A stretch of 64,000 nucleotides of DNA from Prorocentrum cordatum (taxonomy: Eukaryota; Sar; Dinophyceae; Prorocentrales; Prorocentraceae), in NCBI GenBank assembly GCA_963575745.1, contig CAUYUJ010007480.1, positions 373,383 through 437,382 of the forward strand. Direction: 5' to 3'. Numbering within the stretch: the stretch's first letter is position 1; each line of letters begins with the position of its first letter. Below are positions 10,150 to 20,130 of this stretch, in pieces. Under the pieces are notes generated by a model. It was not told where the DNA came from. It did no database searches and saw only the letters and a program-made list of their open reading frames with translations. The position numbers and the translations under genes were made by a program.

Positions 10150-10345
10150 CTCGGGGGCGGCCAAGAGGGGGGCGTCCAAGGGGGGGGGTGCAAATCATGG
10201 CCGGCGGCATGTGCGCGGCCCGGGGGGGGGGGGCGGGGACGTCATGAAACAAGAAGAGGCGCCAGGAGATCTGGCGAAATATCATGGCCCTCGCCATGAT
10301 ATCCCCCCCTAGTCATCACCCCCCTCTTTGCCGCCCCCGAGATAC
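10150..10345 (-). repeat. Introner-like element, copy 1 (GT...AG)
   Basis: A 196-bp segment homologous to 21259-21441. On the minus strand it begins GTATCTCGGGGGCGGC and ends CCCCCGAG, so it has GT and AG at the same places as the other copy. That copy demonstrably interrupts a coding domain. Flanking minus-strand frames (upstream EVSARSSIT; downstream TRGGSSQFGAPSRC) could be exons but are not identified. Confidence 0.55.
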
Positions 10346-10901
10346 GTGATGCTGCTCCGAGCACTGACTTCGGAGAACATGACATGAATGAAGACTTCAG
10401 GCGTCGGGGCAACCCTTCCAGGAACAGCTCCGCCGACTCTCGCCGCAACCCCGCCGAGGTAAGCTCAAGGCTGCCGGTCCACGCCCCCCTCTCTTGCTAT
10501 CGCTCGGACGTCCATTCCCCCTGCATGTTACGGGTTCGTGCGTGTTTTTTTTCGGCTCGATGATCAAGGATGCTCCTCGATGGTCCTCGCCGAGAGAAAC
10601 ATGCACACGTCCAAGCGATGCCAAGCTCCTTCCCGCCACCAGATGTGAAAGCGCCGATCTCTATACACACCGACGCTTCTTCCGGCCCCGCGCTGAAACT
10701 CGCACAAGAAAGCGGATCCTGGTGTATACGGGATCCTGGTATATACATTGTCCGTTGTTTCCCCGGGACAGCCGGGAGCAAAGTATACACCACACCACCC
10801 CGACTTCGCCCCCGCCGCCCAAAAAGTCCAGGGATTGAAAGACAGCCCGCCACTGGTAATGCATGTGCTCCAGTTACCGACATGTTGCCCATCTACATTG
10901 A
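10346..10901. other. Unassigned, possible minus-strand exon
   Basis: A minus-strand frame near 10400-10460 carries GCGESRRSCSWKGC, recalling the cysteine spacing of the somatomedin-B exon at 21.5 kb, but it stops soon after. Positions 10715-10755 contain a repeat of GGATCCTGGTRTATAC. No other structure seen. Confidence 0.3.
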
Positions 10902-11056
10902 AGAGGCCCTGAGATAACAAATAAATACACACAGATCAAAATATTCCCCATATTTTCCTATGCTATAGGGGGTTTTGTCTTCCCCCACTTTCCATATTTT
11001 CCCATATTTCCCTGGGGAATCGAAGATTAATTGTGTCTGTGTGTTTTTCCCTCCTG
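10902..11056 (-). mobile_element. MITE family 2, copy b
   Basis: Full-length copy. Minus-strand ends TCAGGAGGGAAAAACACAC and CAGGGCCTCTT, flanked by the 5-bp direct repeat CAATG. Confidence 0.7.
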
Positions 11057-11309
11057 ACATTGGAAAAGGGGGGGCCTGGGTGCCACGAAGCACATGGCCC
11101 AAACGCTACCTCGCGGCGATCCGAAGCTTCCGTCGAGTTTCTGCTCGGGAGGGTGGCTCGACAGGAACCTGCAACAACCTGTGAGAAGAGAGGACAATCG
11201 TGTCGAGGAGGTCCCACCATGCGGGACTGCAGACAACAACGGAACCTATCTGTCATCCAAGCCTCGCCAAGCTCCCTGAGAAGCCCCCTCCTGACCAAAG
11301 GTGCCCCGA

Positions 11310-11415
11310 GGCGGAGGGAGGAGGAGGAGGAGGAGGAGGAGGAGGAGGGAGGAGGAGGAGGAGGAGGAGGAGGAGGAGGAGAAGGAGGAGGATAAGGAGG
11401 AGGAGGAGGGGGGGA
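11310..11415. repeat. (GGA)n tract
   Basis: About 30 GGA/GAG triplets with a few interruptions. Confidence 0.93.
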
Positions 11416-12309
11416 GGAGACACAGAAGATCCCCCAGGCCACCTGCTTCTCTCCGTTGGGCTCCGGCATGGCCACCGCGGCGACCATGTCGGCCGTGGGC
11501 CCAGGTCCCCGCGCCGGCGGCGGCCAGAGGCGGTCGCGACCCCTTGGGCCTTGAAAGCAGGCAGCAAGCAGTCTTTAATACATAGTCTTTTCTTTTTTAT
11601 ATTATATAGAAATCAATACATGATTAATGTATGAATACGTGTATGCATGAACTCATCGTTGCATTTAATACTAGATCCCTGCATTTTTAATACATGATCC
11701 GCACGCGGAGGATGTATTGAAAACGGCACTGCACAGAGGGGGGGGCAGGGGGGAAGTATCCGAGGGCGTTCCACTTCTGCTTTCGGCTCAACCAGGTTGA
11801 CCAGCCTGGCAGTTCGCCTCCCCCCCTCCCCGTCCCCCTCCACGTCCGTCCGCAGGCCCCCCCCGCCCCCCCTCTCCGCTCCCCCGCCCTCCCATCCCCC
11901 ACCCCGCGCCCAGCCCCCCTACCTGCCCCCGCTGCTCGTTCAAACAGCGCTGGGCCGAAAAGGCAGGAAGGCGAGTCCCCACTTGCGGGAAGTCCAGCTG
12001 TCTTTCGGGCCTCACCACGCCCCCCAAACCCCCGCCCCCTCCGTGCAAGCAGAACTGCCGGAGTCTGGGCCTCACTCGCCCCTCTCCATTGGGATGCCAG
12101 GTTCGCCTGCCCCACCACGCGTGGCAACCGGTCCTCCTTCACCCCCCCCGATGCTCGTCGGCACACGAATTTCGCGCCCACCGTGCTCGGCGGCAGCATC
12201 CTTGTAGGCGTGGTCCACGCCCGGCGCCGAGCCTTGCTCTTTCCAAAAAGTGTCGGTTCGCGCGCACCGGGTGCGAAAGTTGCCTGGCGCACCAGGCTGC
12301 GGTTCTGGC
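11416..12309. other. Unassigned stretch
   Basis: Contains an AT-richer island (11570-11700) with imperfect TTAATACATGAT repeats, then C-rich DNA. No gene recognised. Confidence 0.4.
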
Positions 12310-12479
12310 TACACGTCGTTCATTTCTAATCGTGCTCATTTCTGATTGTGCTCGTTTCTACTTATTCCTGGCCCCCGAGTGGCCAGGAAGAGGCCCAGGA
12401 TAGAACAATTAGAAATGAAAGGATCTTGCCCCCCCAAAAATCAAAGAACTTTTGAAGACATAGAATTGAAGAATGTGTA
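12310..12479 (+). mobile_element. MITE family 1, copy 2
   Basis: A 168-bp copy flanked by TA on both sides. The left TIR (CACGTCGTTCATTTCTAAT) is intact and the right TIR is diverged. Alignment with 8820-8991 and with the joined ends of the split copy at 51 kb runs end to end. Confidence 0.75.
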
Positions 12480-12678
12480 CGGTCAGCCAAGAGTCTGTGG
12501 CTCAGATAGTCTATTCCAAGACGTTTTCCTGTGCAGGGCAGGTCGCATGCTCTGGCACAGAAGTTCAGACTCAATGTGGCTTCTGCTCTTCCCAAGGATT
12601 TCTGGCTGACCAATTGCTGTAACTCGTCTGGGTGATAAGAGCTGCCAGAATACGTGCGGCGAACGACTTGGAAAATGA

Positions 12679-13425
12679 TCACAGGCTGCTCGCGTGTTCT
12701 GCGAGATTGCTTGGATCACAGGGACGCTGCCAAGAGCGGCCAACAATGGATATGGAAGCCACGAGACCGTAGATTCGGCACTTCCCGCTTGAATTCTCAC
12801 ACTTCACTGCCCGCCGCTGTTCAGCTTCCACAGCACCGTCATCATGAACGGGGTAGACGGCACGAGGCAAGTGTTCGGGTGTCTTGAGGCCGCGCAAATT
12901 GGAATCAGCAGGGGGACGGTCGTGTGCTGTCATCTGGTCTGGCGCTGCCCCAGAGCGACCCGTCTTGCGAGTGCCGAACATGCAATCCCACACGCCGCCG
13001 AGCGCAGAGACCGTGACATTGCAAGACTTGTGCCCTTGGTGGTGCCAGCCATCTTTTTTGTTGGGCGAAGATGGGGCGGACAACATGATTCCAGCAGAAG
13101 CGGTGCACATATCCGACTCCAAGGCCAGTTGCGGGCAGCAGTATGGTGCCAGTCATGGTCATGTGGCATCTGTGCGTCTGCGCAGCGACGTGTCCAGCAA
13201 AGTGAGCGATGATACTCTCAAGCCAATTGTCGTGAGGAAGAGGATGGGAAGAAGGAAGCAAAAAGAAGACGGAACACATGCGGAACATGAATACGAGTAA
13301 ACCAATGAGGGGTCCTAAGACGTGTTTCGCGACGGTGTCGAGCCCAATGGTGAACCGCGTGCAGGTTCTTCCAGAGCCAGGGGTTGACGTGGTAGGCCCT
13401 GTGACCCCAGTTACATGCCCGCAGG
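12679..13425 (-). CDS. Fatty acid hydroxylase / sterol desaturase family, C-terminal exons
   Basis: Exons of a membrane di-iron oxygenase of the fatty acid hydroxylase superfamily. These ER enzymes hydroxylate or desaturate fatty-acyl or sterol substrates, with iron held by histidine boxes. Reading 5' to 3' on the minus strand: GHRAYHVNPWLWKNLHAVHH (13423-13352), which holds the HxxxH and HxxHH boxes. Then, in a second frame, HPLPHDNWLESIIAHFAGH (about 13240), resembling the family's conserved hPLE segment. Then, in a third frame, QMPHDHDWHH (about 13150). After a 104-bp interruption comes QGHKSCNVTVSALGGVWDCM and FGTRK (about 13040-12960), the family's HDxHH...WDxxFGT ending. The frame changes mean short introns or decay. 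The 104-bp interruption is flanked by the direct repeat CTGGCACCA. The first histidine box and N-terminal membrane helices were not found upstream. The tail beyond FGTRK up to the TGA is not conserved. Confidence 0.68.
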
Positions 13426-13520
13426 AGGAATGGATGAGGAGGAGGAAGAGAAGGAGGGGGAGGAGATGGAGGAGGGGGAGGATGGGGAGGAGGAGAACAG
13501 GAGAAAAGGCGAGGGTGGGC
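13426..13520. repeat. (GAG/GGA)n tract
   Basis: Purine triplets directly upstream (in gene orientation) of the hydroxylase exon, thus probably intronic. Confidence 0.88.
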
Positions 13521-14149
13521 GTGAGCAGGAGGGTCAGCACCTGGAGGATGAGTCCAAGCGAGCCTTGCGACCCCGACGGGGAGACTGTCCTCCACGCCGT
13601 CTGCCGCGGGGAAAATGTTAGCCTGCCACGCAGCAAGACACGGGAGGACATGGTGATGCGAGCCGGCTCCGTCGCCGCCCAACGACCGCACTCGGCAGCT
13701 CGCCGCCGAGCAGCGGTGCCGAGGGGCTGCGGCGGTCGGGCGACGCCCCCCGGGCGCCCCGAGCACGGGCTCCTCGTCCCCGACGGGCCGCGGCTCCTCG
13801 AGGGGCGCCCACCGCGTGCCAGGCGCGGGAAGAGCCCCCCTTCCCGCGGCCGTGCGGGTCGCCCGTCGTGGCGCCACCGGGGCACGCGCCCCCCCCCCCC
13901 GGGGCCCCGGGGGCCGGCGCTGCGCGGCGGGGAGCCACCCGTCGGTCGGAGGACGTGCAGGGAAGCCGCATAGCGAGGGCGAGCGGCAAGGGCGCGAGGC
14001 CCCGGGAGGCCGAAGCGTGGATTCCTTGGGCGACGGGCGGCCAGTGGAAGCGGCAGAGGACGGGCTGCGGAGGCAAGGACACGAGGGTACCCTAGATGAA
14101 GCCGCGCGTCCCTGCTGGGCGCGTCGACTGTGGGCAGTGGGCAGAAGCA
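13521..14149. other. Very GC-rich unassigned stretch
   Basis: Minus-strand frames read protein-like segments such as VLPCLAAWQANIFPAADGVE near 13640-13580, which might be an upstream hydroxylase exon, but no motif confirms it. The rest is over 75 percent GC, and open frames are uninformative. Confidence 0.3.
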
Positions 14150-14315
14150 CAAAGTAGGAAGGCGGCCAAAGTAGATTGGGCTCAGGCCCTCCCAGAGAAG
14201 AACGGACACACAGCAGAAGCAGGTCGATTCTTGAAGCAGGAAGGCGCTTGAAGTAGACTGGGATCTGGGCATCCAGAAATACCTACGTTCATTCCACGAC
14301 CGACGGGTACCAACC
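14150..14315 (+). repeat. Dispersed ~160-bp repeat, copy 1
   Basis: Aligns with 18443-18605 along its length, sharing CAGGCCCTCCCAGAGAAG, GGCGCTTGAAGTAGA and CGACCGACGGGTA. Same orientation in both. No coding capacity and no clear TIR. Confidence 0.7.
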
Positions 14316-14697
14316 GCCTGGGAGCCGACGTCCTGGGAACCCGTATCCACCGCCTCTCGAGGTCTCCGAGCATCGGTCCTCCAGGCGGTGGTCATGTGCA
14401 CATCCCCGCCTCGGAGAGGCACCCTTCATGGCGTCCGAGTCGGGCCCGCGCGGCCGCGGCCAAGCCGAATCGACTCGAGCCATGTGGGGAGGGGGGGCGA
14501 AGGGAAGGGGAGACACAAGGCATGCATCCCACTCCCTCCTGCTCCTCGTCCTCCTCTTCCTGCGGGGGGCCCCAGGGAGGACCGGGAGCCCAAGCTGGGC
14601 GCCCTCCCCGCCGAGGGGGCAGAACCCTGGGGTCTAGGCCTCAGGGGCGGGCCAAGCCAACATCGGCGTCCAGACCGCCCCCAGGAAGCGCTGCTCT
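14316..14697. other. Unassigned GC-rich stretch
   Basis: No gene recognised. Confidence 0.35.
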
Positions 14698-14743
14698 CCC
14701 TCCTCCTCCTCCTCCTCCTCCTCCTCCTCCTCCTCCTCCTCCT

Positions 14744-14791
<48 letters not shown>

Positions 14792-14880
14792 CCTTCCTCC
14801 TGCTCCTCCTCCTCCTCCTCCTCCTCCTCCTCCTCCTCCTCCTCCTCCTCCTCATCATCATCATCATCATCATCATCATC
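14698..14880. repeat. Compound (CTC)n-(CTG)n-(CTC)n-(CAT)n microsatellite
   Basis: Pure triplet blocks in succession: CTC, then CTCCTG hexamers, then CTC, then (ATC)9. A (GA)n run follows at 14908-14928. Confidence 0.95.
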
Positions 14881-14929
14881 CCTGCTCGGCGGTGCCCGGG
14901 GGGGAAGTGAGAGAGAGAGAGAGAGAGAG

Positions 14930-15842
14930 CAGGCCTGCTCAGAGGGCGCCTGCGCTTCTCAGAAGCCCCCGGCCTTCTGAGGAGCGACCTCTGTCTTCGG
15001 AGAGAAGGCTCAGAAAAGTCCCTCCCTTCCTTCCTCCCTCCCTCCCTCCCTCCTTCTCAGACGGCCCAGGGCCTTCCGAGTCTTCTGCCAAGGCCCGCCC
15101 CCTCCTGCACTCCCCCATGGGCTCGCCGCCGATCCGCTCCTCCTATAGGACAGTTCTGTGCAGTCCAAGCCAGCCCTGTCGGCTGTGGCCTGCCCCGCTT
15201 GGCCAGGAGCCCCATGGGCCCCCCACAGCCGCGCCCAAGCAGGCCTGGACGAGGGGCACGTGCACTTCCCCTGGAACCTGCAGCCTGTCCTCAGAGCAGA
15301 TCTTGGGGGTCAGGGGTGCCCGCTGCTGGCTCTGAGGTCTGCTCGTTTCTGGGGACACTAGAAGGTACCGATGCCGCTACTCCCTGGACCTCTCCTGGGG
15401 TGCGTTCTGAGCAGGATCTCGAAGCGAATCCAGCGGAGGTGGCGAGTGCCGCCCCAGGAGGCCCCCCCAAAGGGTAAAACGAGGGGCGGGTAGCGCTGTG
15501 GGTGCCTTTTCCTCCTCCGAGCTTCTGACGCCGCTCGCCCGCCCCTCCGTCCTTGCCCCCGTCCAGGCTGGCCACGCCCCCCCCCCCGTGCAGACGACGG
15601 GGGCTTCTGGTTCCGTCGGTGCCGCGCCCGGAGCGGAGCCGCACGCGTTCCTGCAGGCGGGGTGGAGGGGGAGGGGGGGCACCCAGGCCCGGATCGGCGA
15701 CGCATGGGCGATGGGGGGTCAGTGGGTCCACCCCCCCCTGGGCCAGCCGCCCGCCCCCCCACCCCTCCTGGTCGGCGTCTCCCAGAAAACGGCACGAGGG
15801 GCGTGGAAGCGGCGGCGGAGATGGCAGCGTGGGGGGAAGAGA
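14930..15842. other. Unassigned GC-rich stretch
   Basis: Positions 15363-15470 share a diverged ~85-bp segment with 17120-17215 (TACCGATGCCGCTACTCC...TGGACCTC). No gene recognised. Confidence 0.4.
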
Positions 15843-15912
15843 AAGAGGAGGAGGAGGAGGAGGAGGAGGAGGAGGAGGAGGAAGAGGAGGAGGAGGAGGA
15901 GGAGGAGGAGGG
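15843..15912. repeat. (GAG)n tract
   Basis: Twenty-three purine triplets with one GAA interruption. Confidence 0.93.
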
Positions 15913-16087
15913 CAATGAAACGCGAGGGAACATCCAAGGTGCGGGTGTGACGTCGTCTTGCGTGCACACAGGATACACCAATACCTTTTGCCCGTATCTT
16001 CCTGCTCAGAGCTTGGCTCTGAATTGCCGACGACCTGTCCCCAACATGCCCCTTCTCGAAGACCGTCCAGCCGTAAAGCAAACTTAC

Positions 16088-16240
16088 CTGCCCTTCAAGG
16101 GCTGGCCATCTCCAGTCCAGACAATGTAGAGGCATGCGTCACTACAACTGGTGTTGCCGCCGTCTGGCAAGGTGCTATCACACTGCATGACATCTCGGCT
16201 CTGGCCCCTCTGCTGGACGAGGTGCGACCCAAAAGACGAA
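16088..16240 (-). CDS. Candidate internal exon, cysteine-containing, unidentified
   Basis: On the minus strand a good acceptor (pyrimidine-rich, then CTCGCAG|T) lies at 16241-16247. A consensus donor GGGCAG|GTAAGT lies at 16087-16082. Between them are 153 bp, an exact multiple of three, open in one frame. The frame reads QQRGQSRDVMQCDSTLPDGG, then NTSCSDACLYIVWTGDGQPL, then KG. Third positions are G/C-biased. Three cysteines and an N-glycosylation-like NTS suggest an extracytoplasmic segment. Family not recognised. It may belong with other cysteine-rich minus-strand exons upstream (21-30 kb). Confidence 0.45.
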
Positions 16241-16659
16241 CTGCGAGGAACACAGTCAGTGCAAATTGGATTGCTACGGGTGGGGAAAGGGTTAGCAATG
16301 AAAAGAGGATGGCGCAAACCAATACCACTGCAATGATCTTATGCAAACGCCGGCTCACCCGTTGCGTCCCAACTTATGGGATCCGTGGCGGTTCGGCATG
16401 CCACAGCATCTGCGAATTGTCACAGGCATTCTCTGTGTGGGAATACATTCAGGGCCTCTAGACGTGCGCAGGTGCGCACCAGACATTCTGCCAGTGCGCA
16501 GGTGCGCACTAGACGTGCGCAGGCGCGCAGGTGCTACTGCTGTTCTGGCAGCGCGGCTGATTCAACTTCACGAACAAACATAAACGGCAAAAGACCACTA
16601 CGGAAAAAAGGTACCAGCCGAAGAAAACGAAACAACTATGCCGCTCAGACAGAAACGCC

Positions 16660-16890
16660 GCCTACTTGCCCACGCGAGCCTAAGAATGGGCACCGGGTTT
16701 TTGTCACACCCGCGGCAACCTCCTACGTTCGGGTCAGACGAAAGGGAAGGCGGGGGGTGGTCGATCAGCTCACAGGGCTGGGTTTCCCAGCGCCTCCCTG
16801 TGTCAGACGCGCCCATGCATGAAGGAAAGCGCCAGGTGGCGGAGCCGAAACCAGCTGTCACGCAGCAGACTTCGTACCAATCTCCCCTTG
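16660..16890 (+). repeat. Dispersed repeat family B, diverged copy
   Basis: Shares with 47361-47665 the order GGTC-GACGAAAGGG, GATCAGCTCACAGGGCTG, CCCAGCGCCTCCC, GCCGAAACCAGCTG and CGCAGCAGACTTCGTA. Several of these blocks are short palindromes. Boundaries uncertain. Confidence 0.5.
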
Positions 16891-16899
16891 CCCAATTTC

Positions 16900-17040
16900 T
16901 GAACATCGGCGATACATCAGCGATAGATCGGCGATAGACCCCCGATATCGAAGCCGCATGTTCCTGGGCGGAGTGGGCTATCTATCGGGCCCCTATCGGC
17001 GAGCAGTAGGTGATAGGGGGTCTATGCACACTCCTGCCTG
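16900..17040. repeat. Short imperfect repeats CGGCGATAGAYC
   Basis: Five to six variants of ATCGGCGATAGACC / CGATAGATCGG. Function unknown. Confidence 0.5.
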
Positions 17041-17389
17041 AGCCTATCCCCCCCCCTAACTCTTTGCCTCTGACCCCCGTCTGACCTGATACCTCCACTC
17101 TTCCCTGGGGGAGCGAACAAATACTGATACCGCTACTACGTGGACCTCCCCCGGAGCGTGTTCTGTCTCAAACTTCGAGGAGAATCCATCCGTGCCGACG
17201 GCATTCTTCCTCCCCTGCGGTTCCTACCAAATAGGGGGGAAACAAACCTACCGCGCTTTTGACCACCCTCGCTTCCAAGAGATACCAAGCGGTGCCAAAC
17301 TACGGCCTGTACTGGTCCGGCCGCTTGACGAGGAGGCGCGTGGTATGACTTGGTGTTTCCTGGAAGCGAAAGCGGGGTAGGTAATTCAC

Positions 17390-17600
17390 GCTCTGACCAA
17401 AGCCTGCCAGCGAGCCTCCCCCAAGACGCGGCTCGGGCCCAGCGTCCGGAGCCGAGCCCGGCCGGCAGCGACGAGGGCCCCGCCCCGCCCCGTGGCCGAA
17501 GCAGGCTGCTCGCGCGCGGCAGCGCGTGGGCCAGCACGCCGCGCCAGCACCGCGGGTCCGGAGCCCATGCTCCCGCTACCGCGCGCACTCCTGCCGGCGG
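17390..17600 (-). CDS. Weak candidate exon
   Basis: One minus-strand frame shows consistent G/C third positions and reads AWAPDPRCWRGVLAHALPRA, then SSLLRPRGG and onwards. It lies beside the hairpin-forming microsatellite at 17639-17762. No domain recognised; high GC makes this uncertain. Confidence 0.22.
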
Positions 17601-17638
17601 CGCGCACCAATGGGAGATTGCCATGATGGGCCTGCTCT

Positions 17639-17795
17639 CCACCACCACCACCATAAGTTGGAGGGGGAGGGGGTCCTCCTCCTCCTCCTCCTCCTCCTCC
17701 TCTTCTTCTTCGTCGTCCTCCTCCTCCTCCTTCTCCCCTCCAACTTATGGTGGTGGTGGTGGTGGTGGTGGTGGTGGTGGTGGTGGTGGTGGAAA
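17639..17795. repeat. Microsatellite hairpin: 28-bp inverted repeat around (CTC)n
   Basis: 17639-17666 and 17735-17762 are perfect reverse complements (arms made of CCACCACCACCACC + ATAAGTTGGAGGGG). The loop is a (TCC)n/(TTC)n tract, and (GGT)n continues to 17792. Confidence 0.9.
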
Positions 17796-18442
17796 ACACG
17801 CCCGTCATGCCAGGGGCGCTCCCGGCCCCCCGGGTGCCCCCAGCTGCGCGCGACGCGCCCCGGAGCCCCCCCCCCTGGGGCCCTGGCCCCCGAGGTCCTG
17901 TTTTTGTATGATTTCTCGCCCCCGGAGGGCTGGACCCCCTCCTTGGGGGCCAGCTTCTCATCCCGATGCGCGGCTGCGCGCCCCTCGGGGCCCAGTTGAG
18001 GGCCCCGAGGGGCAAGCGCTGGATGTCGCGATTCTGCCGTGGCCCGGCGGGAGGGTCCTGGAGCCCTCTGGGCCCTCGGAGGGCCGGGGGCCACCCTGAG
18101 CCGGGGCCACCTCTGGCGGCGCAGCCGTCGCAGCGGTGTGGACCGTGCGAGGGGGGCGGCCCGGGAGGGGGCTCCCCGCAGAAGGCCGGAGGGCCCTCTC
18201 AGAGGGGCCGGGAGGATGGGCACTGCGAGGGCCCCTGCACGTGGGTCGGAAGAGCCCCCTCTCGAGGAGGAGGGAGGGCCCCTTCGGCGGGGTCGGGAGG
18301 AAGGGCCCTCTCAGAGGGGGGTCAGGAAGGGCCCCGTCAGAGGAGTCAGGAGGATCAGTGCTCAGAGGATCCTGCACGTCCGAAGGGCCCTCTCGGAGGG
18401 GCCAGGAGGAGGGGCCCCACACGCCCGTCGGAAGGGCTAGGC
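17796..18442. other. Unassigned GC-rich stretch
   Basis: Imperfect repeats of GGAGGGCCCTCTCAGAGGGG fill 18180-18420. No gene recognised. Confidence 0.4.
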
Positions 18443-18605
18443 CAAAACGTGAAGTAGGAAGGTGGATCAAGCAGACTGGGTTCAGGCCCTCCCAGAGAAG
18501 AAGGAAGCACAACAAAAGCATACCGACTCTTGAATCGGAGGGCGCTTGAAGTAGATTGGGATCTGAGGATCCAAACATGCCTGCTTTCAACGACCGACGG
18601 GTAAA
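18443..18605 (+). repeat. Dispersed ~160-bp repeat, copy 2
   Basis: Partner of 14150-14315, same orientation, about 75-80 percent similar by eye. Confidence 0.7.
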
Positions 18606-19159
18606 CGGACCCCTAACCCTTTGGGGGGGGACCTAAGTTAGGAGGACCAGCAACATTAGGGATTGGGGGTCTTCTCTGCAGGAGCATGAAGCCAGACCGC
18701 CCGGATTTGTGATCCCGAATGCAAAGACGGTGGCTTAAGTGAGGCCACGCTTTCACTGTGCTGTTAGGGTTAGGGGCTCTTTGTATCCTCCGTGCATGCC
18801 TTTTTCAGGGGGACGTAAGACCTGGGTACAGGGGACTCGGAAATCCCCGACGAGGTCGTCAAAAAAATGACGAGGCCGAGCCTGCATTTTGACGAGGCCT
18901 CCCGCTGCAGACATCCCACGAGACTCCTCCTCGTCAAAATCCGAGGCGCGGTCGTCAAAAAACGGTGGCGAACCCGAGTTCCGGCAAACCCGGGTCTTAC
19001 GCTCCCCCGAACTATGCTGTTAGGGTTAGGGGCTCTTTGTATCCTCCGTGCATGCCTTTCGGAGGCCGTCAGGGCCTCCGAAACTCCACGGAGCACCCCC
19101 GGCCCTCTCCAAAGCACCCCCCCCGCCTTCCCGAGGAGGCGGCCCCCCCTGGCGCCACT
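18606..19159. other. Unassigned, with a duplicated 45-bp segment
   Basis: The segment beginning CTGTTAGGGTTAGGGGCTCT occurs at 18760 and again at 19015. Between them are repeats of GACGAGGNCGTCAAAA. No gene recognised. Confidence 0.5.
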
Positions 19160-19590
19160 CGGGCCGGACGAAGGAGGGTGACACCAAAGGAGGGATTGGC
19201 CGATCAGCTCGCGCAGCCGATTCCCCTGGCGCCTCCCCGCGCTGGGAGGCACATCTGTATCGAGGGAGTGCAAAGGATTGCAAAAAAAACAAGGATTGCA
19301 AACGAAGGATTGCAAACAAACCCTCACTTGAACGAAGGATTGCAAAACAACCTAGGATTGCAATCCTTCGTTGTTTTGCAATCCTTCGTTTTTTTGCAAT
19401 CCTTCGTTTTTTGCAATCCTTCGTTTTTTTGCAATCCTTCGTTTTTTGCAATCCTTCGTTTTTTGCAATCCTTCGTTTTTTTGCAATCGACCGGCGTCGG
19501 GGCCTAAACCAACTGCATGCAAAGATCTTGTCGCCTTCCCCTTCCCAGCCCCCGCCTTTCATCCGACCCGAGCCCGTCGGCGCCCCTTCC
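19160..19590 (+). repeat. Repeat family B, copy split by a hairpin array
   Basis: The left part (19165-19262) matches family B (GATTGGCCGATCAGCTCGCG, then GCGCCTCCCCGCG, TATCGAGG). The right part (19497-19590) matches the end of the family (GGCCTAAACCAACTGCATGC, CATCCGACCCGAGCC). The array at 19268-19492 lies between. Confidence 0.55.
19268..19492. repeat. Inverted array of a 16-17 bp unit (GGATTGCAAAACGAA)
   Basis: About four or five direct copies of AAGGATTGCAAA (19270-19365) face seven copies of the reverse complement TTTTGCAATCCTTCG (19366-19490). The two arms meet in GGATTGCAATCC. The array can fold into a long hairpin in many registers. Spacers are only A/T runs. Confidence 0.9.
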
Positions 19591-19834
19591 CTAAGACGCG
19601 ACGCTGCGAACATAAAGTGGCAACCTTGCCCAAAAAATCACGACCGGCGTCCTATAGAATAAAGACCCACATTTCGGCTTCATTTTTGCGAACTGGATCG
19701 ATCTCTGTGATGGCCCCAGTGCCCGTATCAAAGCGAAAACGTCCGGTGTGAAAAAACTGCAACGCCAAACTCTCAGGACTCCCCTTTGCGCTGGAGGAGA
19801 CGGACCCATGAAAACTCAAGACGCATCAACGATG

Positions 19835-20130
19835 TTGCAATACACCTTCCCTCCAAGTTCCTTCTCCATCGGTCCCTACAAGAATGTAGCTTGATTGCGA
19901 GAAGTGGCCAATTAGAAGACAACCGTCTGAGAATCTTTAATCGTGCCAAAAAACCATTGCTGGGACTTCATCGCCACGGATCAACGGGACTGTTGCGTCC
20001 TGACAAATGCAAATCGTCCCAAAACGCCAGCCCTGGGACTCAAACGCCGCGAATCAACGCGACCGCTGCGCACTGGCAGTCTTACATCGTGCCAAAACAC
20101 CGTTCTTGGGAGTTCGTCCGTGCGACAAAT
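19835..20130 (-). repeat. Repeat family A, diverged copy
   Basis: Reverse complement of the part of the 55.8-58.5 kb unit that contains GTCAGGACGCAGCGGTCACG and TTGAAATCCCACGAACGG. Diverged and without coding content. Confidence 0.6.

Noticed and set aside
13200-14422. 505-codon minus-strand frame as a single protein
   Set aside because: Only short parts are protein-like; much of it is GC- or triplet-driven and the hydroxylase motifs fall in other frames.
18760-19030. Interstitial telomere repeat (TTAGGGTTAGGG)
   Set aside because: Only two TTAGGG units, and they are part of a duplicated 45-bp segment.
19268-19492. CRISPR-like array
   Set aside because: Units face each other, spacers are only A/T runs of a few bases, no cas genes, and the genome is eukaryotic.
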